A stretch of DNA of 64,000 nt. Source: Littorina saxatilis. Its lineage: Eukaryota; Mollusca; Gastropoda; Littorinimorpha; Littorinidae. The notes beneath the pieces were generated by a model. It saw nothing but the letters and a program-made list of their open reading frames with translations. It was not told the origin of the DNA and searched no databases. Below, piece after piece: positions 35,001 to 45,196 of the stretch. The position numbers and the translations under genes were made by a program. Location of the stretch: assembly GCF_037325665.1 (NCBI RefSeq), contig NC_090258.1, positions 37,418,452 to 37,482,451 on the forward strand, in the 5' to 3' direction. Positions within the stretch are counted from its first letter, which is position 1. Every line of letters begins with the position of its first letter.

Positions 35001-38000
35001 TACAGACAAAGCTATGATAGTCGATTGGTTCTTGGTCACAAAATACTGCAATCAGATTTACAATGTTACAGACAAAGCTATGATAGTCGATTGGTTCTTG
35101 GTCACAAAATACTACAATCAGATTTACAACGTTACAAACAAAGCTATTATGGTTGGGTGGTTCTTGGTCACAAAATACTGCAGTAACACACATCAGTTCT
35201 CTGTGACATGTCACAGATGTACACACCAAAATCAAGACTGTGTCTTCTTAATGTATTTTGTCCTCAACTCTTCATTCCCTCAAACTGGAAGGACATCTCC
35301 GGTTTAATATCATGCAAGCAACATATTGTGTTACGCTAGCTCTCTCTATAATCAAACCAAGAGTAGTAATTGAATCCTACTCGCATACTTTTGTTTTTGT
35401 GCTCAGCAAATTGGGTACAAAAACAAAATAATCAAATTTATCTTTTTCATTTCAGAAGTAGGAAACAAATAGGTGAACACTGTAAATGAACCTGAGTAAC
35501 TATGAATACTTCAAAGCAAAAATCATATTAACGAGCAAAACAGTAAAGTCAAGACACTTGGAACAAACCAAAACAATCATCAAAAAGTACACACACCTTT
35601 CTTTTGTCCTGTCAAAAAAAGGGAAATGAAGAAAACATAAAATAAAGAGAAAAAAGGGTAAGTCTGAGTACCAGATAACCTTCTTACATTCTAATAATAC
35701 AAATATCTTCCTTCCCGAGCAAATCATCTTGAAAATCACAACAGATCCGTCCTTTGGAATTTTTTGATGAATTGATTTGTTAAAAAAAGGCCACAAGTGA
35801 CTTTCAGAGTGGCTTTCACAAAATCAATTTGTCAACAAATTCCAACTCACCACAGAAAATAGTCAGGGTGTTAATTTTCATCATGTGACCAAGTGGAGGT
35901 CATGTGACCAAGTGGAGGTCATATGACCAAGTGGAGGTCATGTGACCAAGTGGACATCATGTGACCAAGTGGACGTCATGTGACCAAGTGGAGGGAGTGT
36001 CTTATTACCCTGGCCAGATTTGAGATGGTGAGCATGCCTTTAAAAGGGGAGTACCACTGTAGTCATTTACGATTAGATTCAAACGGGAAGGAGGGTACCT
36101 TTAACAAGAAGCACCCACCTTTTGGAGAGGCTGAATGAGCCATTGTCGCTGCTCTGACAGCTCCTGGAAACCGTGGGCAATCAGCTTCTTCCTCACTTCA
36201 TCCACCGCTGTAACACACACACACACACACACACAGAGTAAAGGATGATCTCCCTTGCTCATGACGTAATTTCTATGCATTCTCGCTCTTGACGTCATTC
36301 TATATTTAACTTTTCTTTAAAAGTACAAGCGATCGAGTGCACATTTTGGCATTTTTAGCAGCGCTCTCATTATACATTTTTATATATATATATACACACA
36401 CACACACACTTTTAAAACTATTGTAGGTACATGAACATTTCATTAGCAATCTGCAGTTAAGTACACATTAGTCTCTTTGAGCCATAATAATGCCCAGAAA
36501 AAGATTCCAAATTAATGTAGCTGAAAAATCTTTCAAATTGCAATGAAAAAGGACACAAAAATCTTGATAGAAACATGGTGGTGTTGCATTTAAAATCAAT
36601 TGTTTTTACACCCACTGATTTCTGTACAATGACAAAAAGTCAGCTTATAAACAGTGCAGTTGGCTCTAATTACTAAAGATTAGTCTACCGCAAAGTATAG
36701 ATAATGGAAGTAGAGTACACATATCAAATGTCCGTCAAGTGTGCTCATGCATTAAAATGGGTCGACACAAGTACTGTATTCATTACAGACTCATTCTAAA
36801 TGGTTACATGTACTTGTGAACCACACACACACACTTACCCACACGTATATATACACACACAGAGTGGATATACACACTGTGAACGCATACACCCACACAC
36901 ACACACACTGAGTGCACACACACACAATCACACACACACATGGCAAACATGTGTGAACCACACACACACACTTACCCACACGTATATATACACACACAGA
37001 GTGGATATACACACTGTGAACGCATACACCCACACACACACACACTGAGTGCACACACACACAATCACACACACACACATGGCAAACATGTATGTGAACA
37101 CACACACACACCCACACACACACACTTACCCACACGTATACACACACACACAGAGTGGATACACACTGTGAACGCATACATGTACACCCACACACACACA
37201 CACTGAGTGCACACACACAATCACACACACACATGGCAAACATGTGTGAACACACACACATGCAACATGTACATGTGTGAACACAAAGCTCACCATGAAA
37301 CGGGGAGGGTGAGTTGTTGATGAAGGAGAGGAAGTCATTGGCTGCCAGCAGAACTTTGGCCTGTCTTGACACCTGGTACACGATTAACACTGGGTCAATT
37401 GTCATTGACAGGTGATACCTTCTGTCATCAAGACCGCTCATCTACAACACTACGGTAGTCACAAATCATAAGAGTACCAAAAAAATAGGGTCGTAGAACG
37501 AGTCCTTGGCTTTTGAAGTTTGGGATTGAAGGATACGATTTCAACATGGTCCTTGTGAGTTTACCTCCATGGAAATTGGGGCTGCTTTCTCACTGAGGAA
37601 AGCGAGCTGCCATACAGATCGGCGCTACCCAATCATTTTTCTTTTCCTGCATGTGCGTATTTATTCTACCAAGCTTTGAGACTTTGACTGTGAGCTTGAG
37701 ACTTTGACTGTGAGCTTGAGACTTTGACTGTGAGCTTGAGACTTTGACTGTGAGCTTGAGACTTTGACTGTGAGCTTGAGACTTTGACTGTGAGCTTGAG
37801 ATCTTTATTGTGCGCATGCCTACACATGGGGGGTGTTTGGACACTGAGGAGAGTCTGCACAATGCTGACTCTGGGAAATAAATCCCTGGCAAAACGTGGG
37901 AATTGAACGAACGCCGATAGCGACAACTGGTTTTGAAGCCAGTGCCGCTACGGATGAGCTATATTAACGCCCATATATAAGCATAACCAAACAATTTCAG

Positions 38001-39627
38001 AGTGCTGACCAGAAGCTCAAATGACAAAGGAAAGCTTATTAGCTTTTTAGGTGATGTCAATACTTCAGAAATAAGTCCACAAACAGTTGCTTTTCAGCAG
38101 TTCTGCTTTGTGTTAGGCACACACAAAAAAACCACTAAAATTTCCAGATTACACAGCCAAAAAAAATAGGGTCGTAGAACGTGTCCTTGGCTTTTAAAGT
38201 TTGGGATTGAAGTTTTTGGAAACAGTCGCTTAGGCCAAAAAAAAAAAAAAAGGTCTGTTTACGGTAACATAGGCCAAAAAAATAGGGTCGGTAGGTCGGG
38301 ATTTTTTTTCCTTTTTTTCCCCCCAAAAAACCATATTTTTACGTTATTTTATTTTATTTTTTTTCCCCCAAATGCCAAAAAAAAGTCTAGGGTCGCGCGA
38401 AAAAAATAGGGTCGGTCGGGTTACCGTAAACAGACCTATTTTTTTTGTTGGCCTTATCGCTTATTTTTTGCCGGAAATGGTGCAAGCTCTGTCCAACGTT
38501 GTAGGGTCAGGAGAAACATAGAGTCTGTCAGGGAATCAGACTCATTGAATTTTGTTATTTTGATCTTATCACACAAGGTGTTGAGGTTGGATGACTTTTT
38601 TTTTATAACACCAAATACTTGTTTACCTCTGTCCTGCACATTTAAACTGAAAAACCATAGTAACAAAAATCTTCAGATTTTCTTGATCGTTTAAGACATT
38701 TTTATATGAAATTGTAAGAACTAAGATACAAGAAATTACATACAATAAACTATTTGTTTAAAATGACAAAACAACCAGGCATGGCAACATTCCAGCAAAA
38801 CAAAAGCCACCATTACTAGACTCTCCACAACACCTCAGGATCTACACACACTGTTTATCAGGATTTGGCCTGCAATCAGAATCATGTGCTTTTCTCAGGA
38901 ATCTCTGTTAAATTTGTCTCTCAAAAATGATTCCAAGAAAAAAGTGTTGTTCTCAAGCTTTGGTCACTGATGCACATTTGTTTGATCTGATCCCTTGCTG
39001 GTTGACTGTTCAATAGATCTGACCCCTTGCTGGTTGACTGTTCAATACTTTTGACATGTGCAAAGTCTTGTGACAAAACATTTTTTTTTTTATCCAGGAC
39101 CTTTGGACCTATATATTCAACTGACGCAGAAGGGCTCAATCTAGTTGTCCTCTGAACCAGGACACTGAAGTTCCACAACTAATAGAAATTGCTACGGCAC
39201 TAGAAGACCTAACATGAGACATATATCGCACATATTTGCAGTATCTGAGGGAACAAAATTGAAAATAAATCAGGGGAATAAAACAAACCCTACAAAACAG
39301 ACCATTGTCTTTTGCACCCAGTACAGTACACAGAAGAATTAACTTGACAGAACACATTTATCCTTTTCTGGACATAAATTAAATCAGAAACAACAAATCA
39401 TAAGAAAAAGCAAAAATAAGAAAATAAAAAAATAAATGAAGTGATACAAACAAAAATAATGAAGGACTCTTGTCTCTAGATTAGATACTCAGCACTGAAG
39501 TGATTTCTACCAAAAGCAAAACAAACCCACATGATGGTGTTGAAGCAAACATAGGCAGTGACAAAAACTCAGCTTCTGCCAGTTTAGATCATAGATGCAT
39601 ACTTACAACGTTGTCTATGCTCACCAT
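19928..39627 (-). CDS. DNPEP: Aspartyl aminopeptidase, 14 exons
   Basis: Cytosolic M18 zinc aminopeptidase that removes N-terminal Asp/Glu from peptides. Coding exons in transcript order: 39627-39607, 37372-37294, 36207-36119, 34979-34866, 33749-33624, 33199-33075, 31614-31533, 30684-30499, 23322-23242, 22733-22570, 21617-21578, 20981-20880, 20516-20349, 19975-19928. All borders are GT-AG, the phases agree, and the total is 1425 nt (474 residues plus stop), against about 475 in human. Family motifs appear in order: [26 protein letters not shown] (zinc His), [42 protein letters not shown] (zinc Asp), [17 protein letters not shown] (catalytic and zinc Glu), [36 protein letters not shown] (zinc His). 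The catalytic set looks complete. Exon 1 encodes only MVSIDNV and is the least certain part. Intron 8 carries a DIRS element; the exon 4 acceptor is tandemly repeated. It starts head to head with MAD2L2. Confidence 0.94.
20022..20272. repeat. CA-rich microsatellites in DNPEP intron 13
   Basis: Two CA runs (20022-20054 and about 20168-20272) between DNPEP exons 14 and 13. The second is interspersed with TGCA and CG steps. Confidence 0.9.
21745..22153. repeat. 34 bp minisatellite in DNPEP intron 10
   Basis: About 12 units of a CTCCTCCTCTTCTTTCATGC-containing 34-mer, with a CTCAAC/CTCTAC variant site and one shortened unit near 22075. Because 34 is not a multiple of three, each forward frame stays open with a shifting peptide, which explains the spurious long ORFs here. 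Confidence 0.95.
24215..24310. repeat. DIRS internal complementary region
   Basis: Reverse complement of the left outer edge (from 23930) directly joined to the reverse complement of the right outer edge (to 30045). In DIRS elements this region templates circularisation and restores the ends. Confidence 0.88.
24330..25450 (-). mobile_element. DIRS part: tyrosine recombinase region
   Basis: Minus-strand coding sequence with a phage-integrase-like fold: N-terminal [15 protein letters not shown] and a catalytic arginine motif [12 protein letters not shown], with the C-terminal recombinase motifs further on. This protein replaces the DDE integrase of LTR elements and uses circular DNA, which explains why the element has no target duplication. 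The exact limits are approximate. Confidence 0.85.
25417..27309 (-). mobile_element. DIRS part: reverse transcriptase and RNase H
   Basis: Open frame of 630 codons. RT motifs include [48 protein letters not shown] and [10 protein letters not shown]. RNase H signatures follow: [38 protein letters not shown] and LADALSRSD. The C-terminal [16 protein letters not shown] and [12 protein letters not shown] stretch is typical of DIRS pol proteins. Confidence 0.92.
27349..29598 (-). mobile_element. DIRS part: gag-like ORF1
   Basis: Open frame of 749 codons, first of the element, beginning [16 protein letters not shown]. The centre is Ser/Ala/Pro-rich and the tail is basic, Gly/Ser/Arg-rich ([18 protein letters not shown]-like), suggesting nucleic-acid binding. 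The DIRS gag assignment rests mainly on position. Confidence 0.7.
30300..30482. repeat. 25 bp minisatellite beside DNPEP exon 8
   Basis: About seven imperfect units of CTACCCTTCAACCATTCATC plus 5 bases, ending 16 bases from the exon 8 donor site on the minus strand. It lies in intron 8. Confidence 0.85.
30786..31085 (-). repeat. Decayed partial copies of the DNPEP exon 8 acceptor region
   Basis: 30790-30885 matches the first part of exon 8 plus its upstream intron (ACCAGCAGTTTCTCACACG, then GGGGAAATATT) with many changes. 31015-31075 repeats the exon edge and intron (GATGCTTGGACACC, then GGAAATATTGTGGTTT) again. A CACAGGCATAGAGA-type short repeat lies between them (30935-30990). They are tandem duplicates of a splice junction, now degraded, and are probably not used as exons. 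Confidence 0.75.
31808..32400. repeat. 20 bp minisatellite (about 26 units) with a hairpin at its edge
   Basis: Units GTAAAACAAGGGAAAGCAAG with a G/A variant at one position, from about 31880 to 32399. It is preceded by an inverted repeat: TTTCTATAGAAAC-CTGAGGCAAG pairs with CTTGCCTCAG-GTTTCTATGG at 31808-31872. It lies in DNPEP intron 6. Long minus-strand frames here are repeat artefacts. Confidence 0.95.
32514..32968. repeat. 110 bp tandem repeat, about four units
   Basis: Near-identical 110 bp units starting around CATGCACAAGAATGAC. Single-base variants (ACATGAATAA/ACGTGAATAA, ACATGCAG/ATATGCAG) distinguish copies. DNPEP intron 6. Confidence 0.95.
34270..34838. mobile_element. CAGTGGAACCCC-family MITE split by a mollusc-type repeat
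   Basis: MITE body (TCCTTTTTAAGACC, TTCTTAACCTCTGTAAA, right end GGGGGGTTCCATTGTA at 34823-34838) interrupted at about 34390-34740. The insert begins TTTGGTGTTTAACGTCG and ends CCGACATGCTGGGGAGCATC...CCCTAACCCGCGGGG; it looks like a SINE-type repeat in reverse. DNPEP intron 4. Confidence 0.65.
34945..35190 (-). repeat. DNPEP: 66 bp tandem repeat across the DNPEP exon 4 acceptor
   Basis: Units at 34945-35010, 35011-35076, 35077-35142 and a shorter diverged one from 35143. On the minus strand each unit carries a polypyrimidine-poor intron end, an AG, and the first exon 4 codons ([11 protein letters not shown]). The lowest copy is contiguous with the rest of exon 4; the others present extra acceptor sites upstream. 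Confidence 0.92.
35878..36000. repeat. 19 bp tandem repeat
   Basis: Six units of CATGTGACCAAGTGGAGGT with A/G changes, next to a MITE-type end (GGGGAGTACCACTGTA at 36045-36060). DNPEP intron 3. Confidence 0.9.
36822..37262. repeat. CA-rich higher-order repeat
   Basis: Three copies of a block of about 135-160 bases made of CA runs, ACACGTATATATACAC, GAGTGGATA, CTGTGAACGCATAC and CATGGCAAACATGT, lying between DNPEP exons 3 and 2. Confidence 0.9.
37562..37985 (-). mobile_element. tRNA-like SINE with an internal minisatellite expansion
   Basis: Reverse-strand copy of the repeat also found at 42965-43250: both share the CCGATAGC-ACTGGTTT-GAAGCCAGTGCCGCTAC block and a GGGAAATAAAT block. At 37674-37802 the unit GAGACTTTGACTGTGAGCTT occurs about six times, where the other copy has it once. 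The matching block at about 42985-43060 shows A/B-box-like spacing. DNPEP intron 1. Confidence 0.75.
38232..38454. mobile_element. MITE with AGGTCTGTTTACGGTAAC ends
   Basis: Long inverted ends (GGCC, A-run, AGGTCTGTTTACGGTAAC, versus GTTACCGTAAACAGACCT, T-run, GGCC) around an AATAGGGTCGGT-repeated centre. Related fragments with ATAGGGTCGTAGAACG lie at 37485 and 38165. DNPEP intron 1. Confidence 0.78.
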
Positions 39628-39933
39628 GATTGCTTGTTGCTTTGTTTACCGGCGACGGTCTACTCACAAGTGCCTGCCGTCTGCTTTGCAAGTCGGCGTA
39701 TGCAAGGGCAGCTCACTCCTCAGACACTTCTTCAACAGGAACCGGAAGCATTGATCGTCCCAAATTGGTAGACACTAGACTCAAGAGAGTATATAACCAT
39801 TCTGGCAAGGCTCAGGTAAAGGGGTGTGGTACTTAGGAACGACACTTTCTGCTTGGTTTCGCAAGTGAAAACGATGCTATAAGCTCCGGTATTCAGCTCA
39901 GACTGTGATTCATTTGAGGCAGGGGTTTGGGAC
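39628..39933. promoter_or_regulatory. Probable bidirectional promoter DNPEP / MAD2L2
   Basis: 306 bases separate the two divergent start codons. An ETS-type site ACCGGAAG lies at 39741-39748, and a TATATAA at 39790-39796 could serve MAD2L2. Both ATGs have a purine at -3 and G at +4. The 5' UTRs must lie inside this interval unless there are further non-coding exons. Confidence 0.6.
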
Positions 39934-40017
39934 ATGGAGGGAACACATGAAACCGAAGGTAGGGGAGAGAGATTACAATATCTGTTTGCTACTTTTAGAT
40001 CATATTCTGCGTGTCAC

Positions 40018-40050
<33 letters not shown>

Positions 40051-40154
40051 GTTGTAAGAAATATTCAGACTTGATAAATTTATGCAAATGAATTAAGAAT
40101 TCTTGAGCTCGGAGTCCTGTACAAGCCTGTTCCTACATACACCGAGTGTCTGTC

Positions 40155-40226
<72 letters not shown>

Positions 40227-43200
40227 ACATTTAGTCAAGTTTTGACTAAATGTTTTAACATAGAGGGGGGAATCGAGACGAGGGTCGTGGTGTATGTGTG
40301 TGTGTCTGTCTGTCTGTGTGTGTGTGTAGAGCGATTCAGACTAAACTACTGGACCGATCTTTATGACATTTGACATGAGAGTTCCTGGGTATGATATCCT
40401 CAGACGTTTTTTTCATTTTTTGATAAATGTCTTTGATGACGTCATATCCGGCTTTTCGTGAAAGTTGAGGCGGCACTGTCACGCTTTCATTTTTCTACCA
40501 AATTGGTTGAAATTTTGGTCAAGCAATCTCCGACGAAGCCCGGACTTCGGTATTGCATTTCAGCTTGGTGGCTTAAAAATTAATTAATGACTTAGCAGGA
40601 CACCCACCACATCCTACAAGACTGCGGGAACTTCCAGTTGTTGAGAAGGAAGATGTGGCCGGAGCCGACCCCCATCCAGGATAAGCTGTACGGCACGGCG
40701 GCGTCCCTGCAGATGACCACTACATTTCTCAATTGGACTGGTCTCCACGTGTAGCGGCAACAAGAAGAAGAAGAAGATTAAAAATCTGAAAACTGTAAAA
40801 AACATATTTTTTTTATAAAACGATCCAAATTTACGTTCATCTTATTCTCCATCATTTTCTGATTCCAAAAACATATAAAGATGGTATATTTGGATTAAAA
40901 ACAAGCTCTGAAAATTAAAAATATAAAAATTATGATCAAAATTAAATTTTCTAAATCAATTTAAAAACACTTTCATCTTATTCCTTGTCGGTTCCTGATT
41001 CCAAAAACATATAGATATGATATGTTTGGATTGAAAACACGCTCAGAAAGTTAAAACGAAGAGAGGTACAGAAAAGCGTGCTATCCTTCTCAGCGCAACT
41101 ACTACCCCGCTCTTGTCAATTTCACTGCCTTTGCCATGAACGGTGGACTGACGATGCTACGAGTATACGGTCTTGCTGCGTTGCATTGCGTTCAGTTTTA
41201 TTCTGTGAGTTCGACAGCTACTTGACTAAATGTTGTATTTTCGCCTTGCGCGACTTTTTGTTTGTTTTTTGATCTGTGTATTTGTCTGTGAATGTGTGTT
41301 AACCCTTATTCATTGGCAGAAGCTTACATAATGTGCCAAAGTAATTGATGTCATTTAACATTTTTGTTTAAATGTTTATCATTTAGTTGTTGTTGCTGTT
41401 AAACATTTATTTTATCAAATTGCTCACCTTTATTGACCCTTGTGGTGCAGCTTTTGAACAGTATGAATATGCATGATGGCCAAGTTGATAAGAAGTTGAG
41501 TTTTGGAATTCCGGCCGAGTCTGGTGGGTTATCTGGGGTAGAGATTTTTCTCCGAGGTCAACTTATGTGCAGACCTGCTAGTACCTTAGGATCCCCCTTC
41601 GTGTAAACACGCAAGCATAAGACCAAGTGCGCAAGTAAAAGATCATGTTATCCATGTCAGAGTTCGGTGGGTTTTAGAAACAGGAAAATACCAAGCATGC
41701 ATCCCTCCAAAATTGGCATATGGCTGCCTAAATGGCAGGGTAAAAACAGTCATACATGTAAAAACCCATGGCACTTGTGCAAAAGACTTGAGTGTGCATG
41801 GGAGTTTCAGCCCATGAACGCAAAGGAGGAGGAACGGTGTATAGCATTTGATACTTGTTAATTTGTCTTGAACACTTTTATTAGCTAATGAATATCAACA
41901 GTAAAACATCAACAAGTTTTTCTTTCCATTATTTGGCCAAGATTTGTTTCATACAATTAAATGATTACCCATGTTCTGTTGAAAGTGATTGCATCGTCAT
42001 CTGCTTGTGTTCAGTTGCAGCAGACATTCTGTCAGAGTTCCTGGAGGTGGCAATCCACAGCGTGCTGTACTGCCGAGGCGTCTACCCACAAGGGGTGTTC
42101 GGTCGCAAGAAGAAATACAACGTCCCTGTTCAGGTATTCAATACATGTGTACAGGTATGTGTTCAGGTATTCAATACATGTGTACAGGTATGTGTTCAGG
42201 TATTCAATACATGTGTACAGGTATGTGTTCAGGTATTCAATACATGTGTACAGGTATGTGTTCAGGTATTCAATACATGTGTACAGGTATGTGTTCAGGT
42301 ATTCAATACATGTGTACAGGTATGTGTTCAGGTATTCAATACATGAGTACAGGTATGTGTTCAGGTATTCAATACATGTGTACAGGTATGTGTTCAGGTA
42401 TTCAATACATGAGTACAGGTATGTGTTCAGGTATTCAATACATGTGTACAGGTATGTGTTCAGGTATTCAATACATGTGTACAGGTATGTGTTCAGGTAT
42501 TCAATACATGTGTACAGGTATGTGTTCAGGTATTCAATACATGTGTACAGGTATGTGTTCAGGTATTCAATACATGTGTAAAACAATTAAAAAAACAGAT
42601 AGACTGCTAACTTTCTAAAAATTCAAAATCAAAAACCAAGAATTGCAGGTTATTGCAACATTTAATTATTGACAAAACAAAACGTTACTGTATGTGTGAA
42701 GGTTGTACTTGTAAGCAGATGTGGCTGTTTTTTAAAGTTGAAGAATTATGTGTGCCTGATTTATCATGTAGCAATGATGCTGATGTCAAAGAGGGAGAAC
42801 GATTCTCAATTTGATTTTGGAAGTAGGCTACATTTTGAGCATTTCGGTATGAATGGCAATCCAAACTTTTCATGTGTGAACTTTCATTTTAAATTGATGC
42901 TAACAGCTCCGATGTTTTTGCCTCCTTGTATGCATGTATGGTTAGACTCAGGTATAAAGCAGTACACCACCGCTAGAAGTCACTCAGATGGGGCGGAGTC
43001 GGTAGTGGCGCTGGCTTGAAACCAGTCTGTTGCTATCGGCATGGCTTCGACTGCCACGTTCGGCGAGGAATTTATTTCCCAGAGTCAACTTTGTGCAGAC
43101 TCTCCTCGAACATCTCTGTTCACGCATGCATACAGTAAAGATCCCAAGCTCACAGCGAAAGTCTCAGAAATTGGATAACATGAAAAAACGCATGTAGGAA

Positions 43201-45158
43201 ATAAAATTGGGTAGCACATTTCTGTCGCTGCACGCTACCCCCAGGGATAGCAACCCGAATTTCTCTGAGGGAATTCCCCAAAGACAAAAAGATTTATAAA
43301 ACCAAATAGCAATTCTTCTATGATACAATACTGGTGCGTCTTCTTTAGATGTAAACTAATAACTTACCGTATTTTCCGGGTCATAAGGCGCGACTTTTTT
43401 CCTCGAGTTTGACCCCTGCGCCTTGTATAACAAAGCGCCTAATCCGTGTATGAAATACGAAAAAAAATAATTTGGGAAAAAATCATGGGGAACAAAACGT
43501 GACAAGAACTCGCCTCCATCTCGAATACCGGTAGTCGTTTTTTTAAATTCCGTGAGCACTTGTTTACACAACTCACACTGATCGTCACATTTCTCGGCAG
43601 TTTGAAATTGCATGATTTCATGACACACCCTCACACAGTCACACAGCAACCATGCCGAAGACGAAGCGACTTGCTTACGATGCAGAATACAAGTTGAAAG
43701 CGATCGAACTTGCTGAGGGAAAAGGACAAAGGACTTTGCCTAAGTTGAGGTGACTGAAATTTCTAGCAACAGATGCTAGGATCCCGGACAAGCCCCCAAA
43801 TTTTTCAATTTTGGTGTGCCCTATCGGCCCCTTGCGCCCAATGGGTGACTGGATTACAATTTTTTGTTAAAAGAAGGGGGTGCGCCTTATGCGCTGTAGC
43901 GCCTTGTAACCCGGAAAATACGGTATATCCACAGGATCAGCTAGACAGTCAGGTGCTAATGTCATTCAAACCTGCCCGGGCGACCACCTGTTGACAACGA
44001 CCACCTCCCCACTACGGCCGCCCAAAAGAAACCAACTTGAGGTTCTTTCCTATATTATTCACCTTTCCATAATCACCACCTGTCTATTCGAACCAATTTT
44101 GGTTGGTCCCTTGGGTAGTTGTGATAGACAGGTTCAACTGTACTTGTTCTATAACGATGCAGGTGTGTGTGTGCAGGTGTGCCTTCACCCTGACGTGAGC
44201 CAGTACGTGAGCAGCGTCAGCCGGTCAGTCAGGTGTTTACTGGTGCAGGGCGCGGTGAGCAGAGTGGACGTGGTGCTGACATCGCCTGACACACACCCCC
44301 TCGAGCGTTTCGTCTTCGACATTGGGACCACAGCTGCTGAAATAGGGTGAGCCTTGTGAAAAATTTAAGTTTATACACTTCTGGTCAAAAGATGCATTAT
44401 TCCTGTGTTAAAACATCCATCTTCCAAGTGGAATGTAATGTTGGAATCCTGGCAATGTGGTACAAGTGTTCCATTTTAGCTGGGGAAAAAAGCTAGTAGA
44501 GCTGGTGAGATACATGTATTGTGGTTGGTAATTATTGTTTATCGTCTCTTCAGCAGTTAATGCTATTCGAGACCGAGATACCGTGGAATAAGTCAGATAA
44601 ATAGTCATGCTGTTATATGGAATTGGAAGCCATCCGGTTTTGAGGGATTTAAATTAAATTGTTTTCTCTGTAGTAAGGGGACAAAGGAGAGACACTGCGT
44701 GCTCACTTCTTTTAACGGACAAGCGTTTCTCATACTGAGGAGATGCTACTACAGATTCAACTATTTGTAAACTTGTGATAGTTTCCAAGTAAAAAAAATC
44801 ATCATTTCTGTTTTGGCGTTAATACTTTGCAAACAATACAGAGGACCCCCACCCACCCTTTTAGGATTTAAGACCCTAGTTTTTTTTTAAAGATTTTTTG
44901 TTGAGAACCTATGTAAATGTACCTCCATTTTAAGATTCCCTCCCCTTTAAGACCTGATTTTTTTAGATTGTTTGAGGTCTTAAAAAGGGGTTCCACTGTA
45001 ACATAGATGATTGGTGTGCTGACAGGAGCAGTGTGAGAGATGACGAGTACCTGTTACACCTGGAGCAATCGCTGCGAGCTCTGCTTCTCAAGCTGAACGT
45101 TTCTGATTCCTTGCTACACCCTCTGCCTCCAGGTCAGTGTGTGCGCATCTGAGAGACA

Positions 45159-45196
<38 letters not shown>

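Noticed and set aside
36791-37441. Minus-strand frame with Cys/Val runs that includes DNPEP exon 2
   Set aside because: Only 37294-37372 is exon; the rest is CA-repeat translation beyond the donor site.
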